Shown: piece by piece, positions 56,155 through 64,000 of the stretch | How positions within the stretch are numbered: position 1 is the first letter of the stretch | Layout of the letters: each line of letters opens with the position of its first letter | Source of the DNA: an uncultured Clostridia bacterium | GTDB lineage: Bacteria > Bacillota > Clostridia > Oscillospirales > Oscillospiraceae | Length of the DNA: 64,000 nucleotides | Assembly: GCA_945915065.1 (NCBI GenBank) | Contig: CAMEER010000001.1 | Location: 62,001-126,000, forward strand | Direction of reading: 5' to 3' | Notes under the pieces: model-generated | What the model was told of the DNA's origin: nothing | The model's input: the letters and a program-made list of their open reading frames with translations, nothing else | The model's database searches: none | Made by a program: the position numbers and the translations under genes

Positions 56155-56868
56155 TCACTCCTTGTCTCTGAAGTAGGCGCGGCGGATATCGGGGGATTCG
56201 CTGCCGTCCGGCAGGCGCAGCAGCAACGGCGGCTCTATGGTGAGGCCGGGCTTGCCGCCCCGGCGGCACTCCAACAGCAGCAGCGAGGGGGCGCTCCCGG
56301 CGGTGTGCTGGACGAAACGCAACCGTTTCGGTTCCAGACCGTGGGCCACGGCGGCAGTCATCAGCGCCGCCAGCCGCTCCGGGCGATACACCAGACACAG
56401 GCGGCCGCCCCATTGCAGCATCCGTGCCGCGGCGGCACATATGTCGTCAAGAGAAGCGGTCAGCTCGGCGCGGGCCTGACCGCGGCGGCCCTCCGACACC
56501 GCGCCGGTGTGGGACGCGAAGTAGGGCGGGTTGGACACCACCAGCCGGAACTGTCCCGACGGGAGACCGGCCCGATTGCGCAGGTCGGCCTGCATGACCG
56601 ACAGGGGCAGGCCGTTGACGGCGGCGTTGCGGGCCATCATGCCACAGGCGTGATCGTCCAATTCGATACCAGTAAGCTGCAAGGTCGGCTCTCTTGCCAG
56701 CAGCAGCAGGCTCAGCAGGCCGGCTCCGGCGCCCAGATCGCAGACCCGCTCACCCCGACGCAGGGAGGGAAAGCTTCCCAACAAAAACGAGTCGGTGGAG
56801 GGCGGGAAGCACTGTTCATCATACCAATACTGCGGCCCGTTGGGCCACAGCTGCTCCATGCGTTCCAT
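56155..56868 (-). CDS. tRNA1(Val) (adenine(37)-N6)-methyltransferase-like protein
   Basis: DSFLLGSF, VCDLGAGAGLLSLLLL, SNPPYF. Confidence 0.88.
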   Translation of the reverse strand: MERMEQLWPNGPQYWYDEQCFPPSTDSFLLGSFPSLRRGERVCDLGAGAGLLSLLLLAREPTLQLTGIELDDHACGMMARNAAVNGLPLSVMQADLRNRAGLPSGQFRLVVSNPPYFASHTGAVSEGRRGQARAELTASLDDICAAAARMLQWGGRLCLVYRPERLAALMTAAVAHGLEPKRLRFVQHTAGSAPSLLLLECRRGGKPGLTIEPPLLLRLPDGSESPDIRRAYFRDKE

Positions 56869-56926
56869 AGACAGCCCTCCTTTGTACGATCCGGTATAGC
56901 ACAGTTTAGGATTTTTACAATCCGAT

Positions 56927-56962
56927 AAAAAACAGCCGATGCATACGCACCGGCTGTTTTTC
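56927..56962 (-). terminator. Terminator after the ferredoxin gene
   Basis: Minus strand aaaaacagccggtgcg-tatg-catcggctgttttttat. Confidence 0.7.
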
Positions 56963-56973
56963 ATGTACGCATT

Positions 56974-57147
56974 TTACTCAGCGGGGCTGATGGCGCCATT
57001 GGGGCAGGTGTCGCTGCAAGAACCGCAGTCCAGGCAGGCACCGGCGTCGATCACATACTGAGAATCGCCCTGGGAGATAGCGCCCACGGGGCAAGCATCT
57101 GCGCAAGCGCCGCAGCTGACGCAAGCGGAACCGATCTGATAAGCCAT
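56974..57147 (-). CDS. 2[4Fe-4S] ferredoxin
   Basis: CVSCGACADACPVGAI and CLDCGSCSDTCPNGAI. Confidence 0.95.
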   Translation of the reverse strand: MAYQIGSACVSCGACADACPVGAISQGDSQYVIDAGACLDCGSCSDTCPNGAISPAE

Positions 57148-57313
57148 TTTGAGTACCTCCATTAAGATTTGTCACCGTTATTGTATCATGAAAATAAAAA
57201 AAAGCAAGACCTTTCTGATGGGATTTCCGGCGAAAATTGTGGAAGAGCGTGAAATTGACACCATAGGGCCGATGTGATAGAATCGACACAGAATGAAATG
57301 AGGAGGCGTATCC

Positions 57314-58135
57314 ATGGAATACACCTATGCTTACTTTGAAAAAAGCGCCCAATATGTCCGGGAAAGACTGCATTTTCAGCCGGAGATCGGCATTATTTTG
57401 GGCTCTTCCCTGGGGCCTTTTGCCGCACAGGTGGAAAACCCTGTAACGATCCCCTATGAGGAGATCCCCCACTTTCTGCGCTCCACTGTGGCCACCCACG
57501 CGGGAAAGCTGATTGGCGGCACCATCGGCGGCAAGGGCGTGGTGTGTATGTCCGGACGGTTTCACTCCTATGAGGGGTATGATTTTCCCCAGTTAACGGC
57601 GCCTATCCGCCTGTTCAAGCTGCTGGGCTGCCGGGCGGTGATCCTGACCAATGCCGCAGGCGGCGTCAATCTGGACTATAAGCCCGGTGATATCATGATC
57701 ATCAACGATCAGATCATGTTCTCCGGCTGCTCGCCTATGCGGGGTCCCAATATTCCGGAGTTCGGGCCGCGGTTTTTCGACGTGCAGAAGATGTACAGTC
57801 CCCGGCTGCGGGCCATTGCCCGCGAGTGCGCCGAGGGCAGCGGCCTTACCTTCCATGAGGGATGCTATTTCTTTATGCAGGGACCGCAGTTCGAGACACC
57901 GGCGGAGATCCGGGCCATCCGGACACTGGGCGGCGACGCGGTGGGGATGTCTACCGTTACCGAGGCGCTGACGGCGGCCCACTGCGGATTGCCGTGTCTG
58001 GGCTTCTCCGTCATCACCAATATGGCGGCGGGGATCCTGGATCAGCCCCTGACCGATGAGGAGGTCAATGAGGTAGGCCATCTGGTGGCCGACAATTTCA
58101 GCGCGTATCTGAAAAAAGTACTTGCGAGGATATGA
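57314..58135 (+). CDS. punA: Purine nucleoside phosphorylase (trimeric, 6-oxopurine type)
   Basis: ILGSSLGPFA; MSGRFHSYEGY; LTNAAGGVNLDYKPGDIMIINDQIMFSGCSPMRGPN; GFSVITNMA (Asn at the purine-specificity position). Confidence 0.92.
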   Translation: MEYTYAYFEKSAQYVRERLHFQPEIGIILGSSLGPFAAQVENPVTIPYEEIPHFLRSTVATHAGKLIGGTIGGKGVVCMSGRFHSYEGYDFPQLTAPIRLFKLLGCRAVILTNAAGGVNLDYKPGDIMIINDQIMFSGCSPMRGPNIPEFGPRFFDVQKMYSPRLRAIARECAEGSGLTFHEGCYFFMQGPQFETPAEIRAIRTLGGDAVGMSTVTEALTAAHCGLPCLGFSVITNMAAGILDQPLTDEEVNEVGHLVADNFSAYLKKVLARI

Positions 58136-58139
58136 AAAT

Positions 58140-59429
58140 ATGAGGACACTGCTGAAAAACGCCTGCATCTATACGCCGCAGGGCGTGATCCGCGATGGCT
58201 TTGTGGCCGTCGACGGCACGAGGATCGCCGCGGTGGGCGCCGCCCGGCCGGAGGGAGACTTTGACCGGGAGAAGGATATGTCCGGAAAACTGCTGCTGCC
58301 GGGATTGGTAAACGCCCACACCCACGCCGCCATGACGCTGCTGCGGGGCGTCGGCACCGATCTGCCGCTGCAAAAGTGGCTGTTTGACAGCGTTTTTCCC
58401 GTGGAGGCGCGGCTGACAGGGGAGGATATCCGGATCGGCACGGCGCTGGCGCTGCTGGAGATGCTCTCCTGCGGCACCACCAGCTTTACCGATATGTATT
58501 TCTTTCCGTGGGAGACGGCGAAGCTGGTGGCAGATTCCGGCATAAAGGCCAACCTTTGCTATCCGGTGCAGGCCTTCGACCCGGCAGACTCCTATGACAA
58601 AAACGAGAGCGCCCGCAAGCTGGAGCAGTTTTACGCCGACTGGCACAACGCCGCCGGCGGGCGCGTCCGGGTGGACGGCTGCCTGCACGCGGAGTATACC
58701 TGCAACGCCGATGTGGCGGCAGGGACGGCGGCGTGGAGCCGTCAGGCGGGCGTGCGGATGCACATCCATCTCAGCGAGACAAAAAGCGAGCATGAGAACT
58801 GCGTGGCCAAATACGGCAAGACGCCGGCGCGGTGGATGAACGATCTGGGCGTGTTTGACGTGCCCTGCACCGCCGCCCACTGCGTATGGGTGACGGCGGA
58901 GGATCGGGCGCTGCTGCGGCGCAGGGGCGTGTCCGTGGCCCACAATCCCACCAGCAACATGAAGCTGGGCAGCGGGTTCGCGCCCATTCCGGAGCTGCTG
59001 GCGGAAGGCGTCAACGTGACGCTGGGTACCGACGGCGCCGCCAGCAACAACAATCTCAATATGCCGGAGGAGATGCATCTGGCGGCCATCATCCACGACG
59101 GCTACCGGCAGGACACCTCCCTGCTGCCTGCCGCGCAGGTATTGGATATGGCCACCGTCAACGGCGCGCGGGCCCAGGGGAGAGAGGACACCGGCACCAT
59201 CGAGGCCGGAAAGCGGGCGGATATGATAGCCATTGATCTGAACCGGCCCCATCTGCTTCCCCATCTGGACACGGCGGGTCTGGCGGTGTACAGCGTGCAG
59301 GCGGCTGATGTGTGTATGACCATGGTGGACGGCCGGGTACTGTATGAAAACGGAGAATTTCTGACGCTGGACCGGGAGCGGATCCTTTGGGACGCCCGCA
59401 CCGCGGCAAAGCGGCTGTACGGAGAATGA
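58140..59429 (+). CDS. MtaD/SsnA-family amidohydrolase (MTA/SAH/5'-deoxyadenosine deaminase candidate)
   Basis: LVNAHTHAAMTLLRG; HIHLSETKSEHENC; LGTDGAASNNNLNM. Confidence 0.88.
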   Translation: MRTLLKNACIYTPQGVIRDGFVAVDGTRIAAVGAARPEGDFDREKDMSGKLLLPGLVNAHTHAAMTLLRGVGTDLPLQKWLFDSVFPVEARLTGEDIRIGTALALLEMLSCGTTSFTDMYFFPWETAKLVADSGIKANLCYPVQAFDPADSYDKNESARKLEQFYADWHNAAGGRVRVDGCLHAEYTCNADVAAGTAAWSRQAGVRMHIHLSETKSEHENCVAKYGKTPARWMNDLGVFDVPCTAAHCVWVTAEDRALLRRRGVSVAHNPTSNMKLGSGFAPIPELLAEGVNVTLGTDGAASNNNLNMPEEMHLAAIIHDGYRQDTSLLPAAQVLDMATVNGARAQGREDTGTIEAGKRADMIAIDLNRPHLLPHLDTAGLAVYSVQAADVCMTMVDGRVLYENGEFLTLDRERILWDARTAAKRLYGE

Positions 59430-59450
59430 GAGAGACAGGAGAAGAGAGCC

Positions 59451-60518
59451 ATGGAGAGAGCGGACAAAGGCCTTGCCTTTATGATGCAGTATGAAAATGT
59501 GGCGTGGTACGATGCCGGTGAGGTGCGGATCCTTGACAGGCGGGTATACCCCCGGCGGGTGGAGTTCGTCACCTGCCGTACCCACCGGGAGGTGACGCAG
59601 GCGCTGACGGATATGGTGACCCAGTCCACAGGGCCGTTTACCGCCGCCGCCATGGGTATGGCGTTGGCGGCCTATGAGTGCCGGGAGCTGCCGGCGGCAC
59701 AGCAGGTGGCCTATCTGGAACGGGCCGCGGAGACCATTTCCCACGCCCGGCCCACCACCGTGGGGCGGATGCAGCTGATCTGCGGCGGCTGCCTTGCGGC
59801 GGCCAAGGCCGCCATTTCCCAAGGTGTGAGCGACGTGGCGCTGGCCATCCGGGACTATACGGTGGAGACCAACAACCGCCGCTATTCCCGGGTGGGACAG
59901 ATGGCCAAGCATCTGGTGGACAGGTTCCCCGACAACGGCACCGTCATGACCCAGTGCTTCGGCGAGACCATTGTGGCCATGATGCTGAAGGAATGCCGGG
60001 AGCGGGGCAAGAACATCCGTCTGTTCTGCCCGGAGACACGGCCCTATTTTCAGGGGGCGCGGCTGACGGCCACCGTGTGCCGTGATATGGGCTTCGATGT
60101 GACGGTGATCACCGACAACATGCCGGCCTATGTGATGCAGCAGGAGCATGTGGATGTGTTCACCTGCGCCGCCGACGCCATCTGCTGCGACGGCTATGTG
60201 GCCAACAAGGTGGGGACTTTCCAGATCGCCATCGCCGCCAACTATCTGGGAGTGCCGGTGTATATCAGCGGTATCCCCGACAAGGGGCATCCCACTGTGG
60301 ACAGCGTTCACATCGAGATGCGCGATCCCGGGGATACGCTGGAGGCCATGGGCGTCAGGACCGCTGCCGATGGGGTGAAGGGGTATTATCCCGCCTTCGA
60401 TATTACGCCGCCTCAGCTGATCACCGGTGTGGCGACAGATCTGGGCATCTATTCTCCCTATGAGTTGAAAAAGTACCTGGAAGTCAGCCGGCTGGGTCCC
60501 TATGAAATGGTCATTTGA
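59451..60518 (+). CDS. eIF-2B alpha/MtnA-family protein (methylthioribose-1-phosphate isomerase-like)
   Basis: FCPETRPYFQGARLTA; AADAICCDGYVANKVGTFQIAIAANYLGVPVYI. Confidence 0.82.
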   Translation: MERADKGLAFMMQYENVAWYDAGEVRILDRRVYPRRVEFVTCRTHREVTQALTDMVTQSTGPFTAAAMGMALAAYECRELPAAQQVAYLERAAETISHARPTTVGRMQLICGGCLAAAKAAISQGVSDVALAIRDYTVETNNRRYSRVGQMAKHLVDRFPDNGTVMTQCFGETIVAMMLKECRERGKNIRLFCPETRPYFQGARLTATVCRDMGFDVTVITDNMPAYVMQQEHVDVFTCAADAICCDGYVANKVGTFQIAIAANYLGVPVYISGIPDKGHPTVDSVHIEMRDPGDTLEAMGVRTAADGVKGYYPAFDITPPQLITGVATDLGIYSPYELKKYLEVSRLGPYEMVI

Positions 60519-60557
60519 ATTACAAAATGATTATTCTGTATTACGGGAGGGCGGAAA

Positions 60558-61163
60558 ATGGAGGATTCCTACAAGGAATTGCGGCAGGAAATGATAGATG
60601 TGTGTCTGGAGTCTCTCCGTGAGGGACTGTTTACCGGCACCAGCGGCAACCTCAGCGTGGCGCTGGGGGACGGCACTATGCTGATCACCCCTACATCGGT
60701 ACGCTATACGGTCATGCGGCCCATGGATATCGTGCGGTGCGATCTGGACGGCAAAGTTTTTGAGGGGGAATTGCGGCCGTCCAGTGAGTGGCGGATGCAC
60801 GCGGCGGTGTATCGGGCGTATCCGGAGGTCAAGGCGATCTTCCACACCCATTCTCCGTATGCCACGTCCTTTGCGGTGGTACACAAGCCCATTCCGGCGG
60901 TGCTGATCGAAACGATGATGTTTTTGGGCGGCGATGTGACCTGCGCCGAATATGCGACGCCCGGCACCTTTGCGGTGGGAGAGAACGCCGTGCCCTGCCT
61001 GAAGGATGGCCGCGGCGGCTGTTTGCTGAACAACCACGGTGTACTGGCGGTAGGCAGGGATCTCAATGAGGCCCGTACCCGCGCCCAGTATATCGAGGAC
61101 AGCGCCCGGATCTATCACTATGCTTTGCAGGTGGGGGAACCGGTGGTGCTGAAAAAGCTGTGA
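60558..61163 (+). CDS. Class II aldolase/adducin-family protein
   Basis: GTSGNLSVAL; IFHTHSPYATSFAV; LLNNHGVLAVG. Confidence 0.9.
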   Translation: MEDSYKELRQEMIDVCLESLREGLFTGTSGNLSVALGDGTMLITPTSVRYTVMRPMDIVRCDLDGKVFEGELRPSSEWRMHAAVYRAYPEVKAIFHTHSPYATSFAVVHKPIPAVLIETMMFLGGDVTCAEYATPGTFAVGENAVPCLKDGRGGCLLNNHGVLAVGRDLNEARTRAQYIEDSARIYHYALQVGEPVVLKKL

Positions 61164-61202
61164 TAGCGGCCGGGCTTCATCGCTTTTGGAGATGCGTCAT
61201 GG

Positions 61203-61236
61203 AAAAATCCGACAGCAAAAAAGCTGTCGGATTTTC
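61203..61236. terminator. Bidirectional intrinsic terminator
   Basis: aaaatccgacagc-aaaaaa-gctgtcggatttt. Confidence 0.88.
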
Positions 61237-61251
61237 TGAATGAATATTTAT

Positions 61252-62001
61252 TTAAGAAATGCCGGCCAGAGCCGCCAAAACTCCCACGACTTCCCGACAG
61301 GCATAGCCTGCGCCAAGGAACCAGGGGCTGAAGCATCCGGCAGATTTGGGATCAAGACCGGCCTGCCTGGCAAACAGCTGCCCCCGCAGCTGGTGAAAAT
61401 TATCGCTGGCGATGGCCACATGGGTGTCCAGCCCGTGTTCCCGAATGATGGCGGCGGCGAATTGAAGGTTCTCCCGGGTGTCGAAGGATTTTTCCTCGGC
61501 ATAGATGCGTTCCGGGGCGATGCCCATGGCGATCAGCTCCCGGGCGGCGCAGCCGGCCTCGGTAAAGGGTTCGCTGTGTCTGTCCAGCCCGCCGGTGGTG
61601 ATGCACACGGCGTCGGGATGAGCGGTCAGATAGTCGTAGGCAGCTTCGATGCGGCCTTGCAGCATCAGGCTGGGTTTGCCGTGATAGACCTGACAGCCCA
61701 GCAGCACCACGGTGTTGGGCGCGTTGTCCGCCTGCGGACGATTAGCAGCGGCAAGGCCCATGGCGGTCAGCACTATCGCCGCCACGACCAATACGATGCT
61801 GACGCCGGTGATCAGTATGGCCTTCAGCCATTTGGGGAAGCGGCGGAACAGCTTTGGAAAAAAACAGTACAGCGCCGCCAACAGCAGCAGTGCCGCCGGC
61901 CAGAACATGCCGATGTGGCACACACCGATCGCCAGCGGCATGAGAAAGTAAACGACTCCCAACAGGGCAAGGGTGCCGAGAATGGGTAAAAGCATGGTCA
62001 A
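61252..62001 (-). CDS. YdcF/SanA (DUF218) family membrane protein
   Basis: TVVLLGCQVYHGKPSLMLQGRIEAAYDYLTAHPDAVCITTGG; FDTRENLQFAAAII; SDNFHQLRG. Confidence 0.88.
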   Translation of the reverse strand: MTMLLPILGTLALLGVVYFLMPLAIGVCHIGMFWPAALLLLAALYCFFPKLFRRFPKWLKAILITGVSIVLVVAAIVLTAMGLAAANRPQADNAPNTVVLLGCQVYHGKPSLMLQGRIEAAYDYLTAHPDAVCITTGGLDRHSEPFTEAGCAARELIAMGIAPERIYAEEKSFDTRENLQFAAAIIREHGLDTHVAIASDNFHQLRGQLFARQAGLDPKSAGCFSPWFLGAGYACREVVGVLAALAGIS

Positions 62002-62612
62002 TTCTCCGCGATATGGCTGGCGATGCGCTGCATGATCATATCCAGCGCCACCAGATTATGGCCGCCCTCCAGCACGATGATATCGGCATACTTACGGGTG
62101 GGTTCCACGAACTGCTCGTGCATAGGCTTGACGGTGGTCAGGTATTGGGTCACCACGGATTCCAGCGAGCGGCCCCGCTCCTCCACGTCCCGCAGGGCGC
62201 GGCGCAGGATGCGCACGTCGGCGTCGGTCTCCACAAAGATCTTAATGTCCAGCAGATCCCGCAGGGCCTTGTTCTGAAAGATCAGGATCCCCTCCACGAT
62301 CACCACCTTGGTGGGCTGGATCTCCACGGTTTCATCAGTACGGTTGTGGATGGCGTAATCGTAGACGGGGCAGTGGATGGGCTCGCCCCGCTTCAGCGCC
62401 TGCAGATCGGCGATCATCAGCTCGGTATCAAAGGCGTCAGGGTGGTCGTAATTCTGCCGGCAGCGCTCCGCGAAGGAGCAGTTCTGCCGCTTATAGTAAT
62501 TGTCGTGATGGACCACGCTGATATCGCTGCCGAAGCGCCGGGCCAGGTGCTCCGTCAGTGTGGTTTTGCCGGAACCGGTGCCGCCGGCGATGCCGATGAA
62601 AATGGTGCTCAT
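61998..62612 (-). CDS. udk: Uridine kinase
   Basis: GIAGGTGSGKTTLTEHLARRF; NYDHPDAFDTELM; EGILIFQNKALRDLLDIKIFVETDADVR; ATG 62612. Confidence 0.93.
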   Translation of the reverse strand: MSTIFIGIAGGTGSGKTTLTEHLARRFGSDISVVHHDNYYKRQNCSFAERCRQNYDHPDAFDTELMIADLQALKRGEPIHCPVYDYAIHNRTDETVEIQPTKVVIVEGILIFQNKALRDLLDIKIFVETDADVRILRRALRDVEERGRSLESVVTQYLTTVKPMHEQFVEPTRKYADIIVLEGGHNLVALDMIMQRIASHIAEN

Positions 62613-62785
62613 GGGGACCCCTCCCTTATATTGTTCCCCTTTATTATAGAAAGCCATTCGGTGAAAAGCAAGAAAAGATGTAAAAAAACGGTGAATTTCC
62701 AGCAATTTCAGTTGACGTGACGATTGCTTTTGGGGTATCATGTAAAAGTATTATCAAGAGTATGTCCTTTGGAGGAAGCAGAAAC

Positions 62786-63736
62786 ATGAGTCTGATTAAG
62801 TGTAAAAAATGCGGAGAAATGTTCTCTGACAGCTATAAAACGTGCCCGTTTTGCGCCGAAGATGAGGAGTACTACAACGGTAAAGTGAAAAAGCGGGGCC
62901 ACCGGCAGGTGGAGAAAAAGAAAAAGACCCCCAGTGTGATCGGCCCCGTGCTGGTGCTGGTGCTGGTGCTGCTGGCGGCTGTTTTGGTGTGGACCTTTGC
63001 CGGCGATACCATCAAGGGGTGGTTCGGCGGGAAGGAGCCGGATAGCACGCCGGACAATCAGCAGCAGGTAGTCACACCGCCGGACAATGATAAGGACGAT
63101 CAGCCGGAGACTACGGAGCTGAAGCTGGATCACCTGACACTGATCATGGCGCCCGGTGCAACGGAGAAGCTGACTGCTACCGGCGGCAGCGGCGAGACCT
63201 ATCAGTGGATCACCAGCGATTCCGGCGTGCTGAAGGTCTCTGATGACGGTACTGTGACCGCCATGACCGAGGGCAGCGCCGTGGTGACCGTTACCTGCGG
63301 TGAGGAGAGCGCAGCCTGCGCCGTCACTGTCAAGGAGAATGCCGACAGCAACACAAATACCAATACCAACACCAATACGAACACGAACACCAACACCAAC
63401 ACTAACACTAACACAAATACGAATACCAATACCAATACGAACACAAATACGAATACGGGCACGGGGACGACGCTGAAGGATGCGACGGTTAAGACGATAT
63501 ATGGCTCCTTGAGCAAGAATCCCAGTGGCCAGTTCGACCTGACGGTAGGCAGCGGAGAGTCCATCGACCTGACGGTTGAAGGCGTCAGCGGTACGGTAAC
63601 CTGGAGCAGCAAGGACAGCAGCATTGCAACGGTCTCTAACAGCGGTACAGTAAAGGGTGTCTCCGGTGGGAAGAGCACCGTAATTACGGCTAAGGTGGGA
63701 AGCGGAACCGTGGAGATCCTTATCCGCGTCAACTGA
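62786..63736 (+). CDS. Zinc-ribbon, single-TM, surface-exposed protein with two bacterial Ig-like (Big_2-like) domains
   Basis: CKKCGEMFSDSYKTCPFC; TM VIGPVLVLVLVLLAAVLVWTF; LIMAPGATEKLTATGGSGETYQWITSDSGVLKVSDDGTVTAM and VTWSSKDSSIATVSNSGTVKGV. Confidence 0.88.
   Translation: MSLIKCKKCGEMFSDSYKTCPFCAEDEEYYNGKVKKRGHRQVEKKKKTPSVIGPVLVLVLVLLAAVLVWTFAGDTIKGWFGGKEPDSTPDNQQQVVTPPDNDKDDQPETTELKLDHLTLIMAPGATEKLTATGGSGETYQWITSDSGVLKVSDDGTVTAMTEGSAVVTVTCGEESAACAVTVKENADSNTNTNTNTNTNTNTNTNTNTNTNTNTNTNTNTNTNTGTGTTLKDATVKTIYGSLSKNPSGQFDLTVGSGESIDLTVEGVSGTVTWSSKDSSIATVSNSGTVKGVSGGKSTVITAKVGSGTVEILIRVN
63350..63457 (+). repeat. In-frame 6-nt tandem repeat encoding (Asn-Thr)18
   Basis: (AAY ACN) x18 with synonymous third-position variation. 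Confidence 0.95.
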
Positions 63737-63752
63737 TGTGAATAGCGACCAT

Positions 63753-63782
63753 GAAAAGCAGCGGCATTGCCGCTGCTTTTCT
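63753..63782 (+). terminator. Intrinsic terminator
   Basis: gaaaagcagcgg-cattg-ccgctgcttttc. Confidence 0.8.
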
Positions 63783-63863
63783 CATTCCGACCGCCTTGTC
63801 AACGCTGTGGGAGTGTGGTATAATCAGAAACTGGAAAATTATCATCAGAAAAGGAAAAGAAGC

Positions 63864-64000
63864 ATGACGACGCAGGACTATCGTACCCGCAGTCCGCTGC
63901 GGATCTTTTTGAGCTATTTTAAGCCCCATTGGAAGCTGTTTTCGCTGGACATGGGCTGCGCGATCCTCATTGCGCTGGTGGATCTGGCGTTCCCGCTGGT
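63864..64000 (+). CDS. N-terminus of an integral membrane protein, probably an ABC transporter permease/ATPase; truncated by window end
   Basis: MTTQDYRTRSPLRIFLSYFKPHWKLFSLDMGCAILIALVDLAFPLV, typical of ABC exporter N-termini. Confidence 0.65.
   Translation, partial: MTTQDYRTRSPLRIFLSYFKPHWKLFSLDMGCAILIALVDLAFPL

Noticed and set aside
58098-60311. 737-aa minus-strand ORF opposite the salvage cassette
   Set aside because: Antisense shadow without motifs; the plus-strand genes have clear family signatures and RBSs.
63350-63457. Hexamer repeat considered as a CRISPR or iteron
   Set aside because: Continuous, no spacers, in-frame coding for Asn-Thr.

Overview
64-kb chromosomal window from a GC-rich, spore-forming (spmA/spmB), probably clostridial anaerobe. 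No plasmid, phage, IS or CRISPR signatures were seen. The dominant feature is a folate/Wood-Ljungdahl (reductive acetyl-CoA) region at ~19.6-45.7 kb: cooS, cooC, acsB-1, folC and folT (with a probable THF riboswitch on the opposite strand), metF, a CooC/AcsF-like ATPase, acsD, an acsC-acsE gene fusion, acsB-2, a RACo-type reductive activator, DUF3786, a trigger-factor-like PPIase, fhs, fchA, folD, a formate/nitrite channel, DUF1638, and a zinc-ribbon/5-formyl-THF cyclo-ligase fusion. Other notable items: (i) a >1400-aa boundary-crossing minus-strand ORF, absent from the ORF track, joining HD, NadD-like nucleotidyltransferase and PRTase-like modules; (ii) two consecutive CobW-type GTPases, one with a His/Asp/Cys-rich metal-binding segment; (iii) a Trp T-box ahead of trpS and a stand-alone trpB; (iv) an SRP RNA upstream of dnaX; (v) a purine nucleoside phosphorylase / deaminase / MtnA-like isomerase / class II aldolase cluster that could salvage MTA or 5'-deoxyadenosine; (vi) a 41-codon arginine-deiminase remnant in front of a membrane-associated MerR regulator; (vii) a PII-like/DUF1538 pair. 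All calls come from reading motifs and translations; no database searches were run. Where the ORF track used an over-extended start, I moved it to a start with a plausible RBS.
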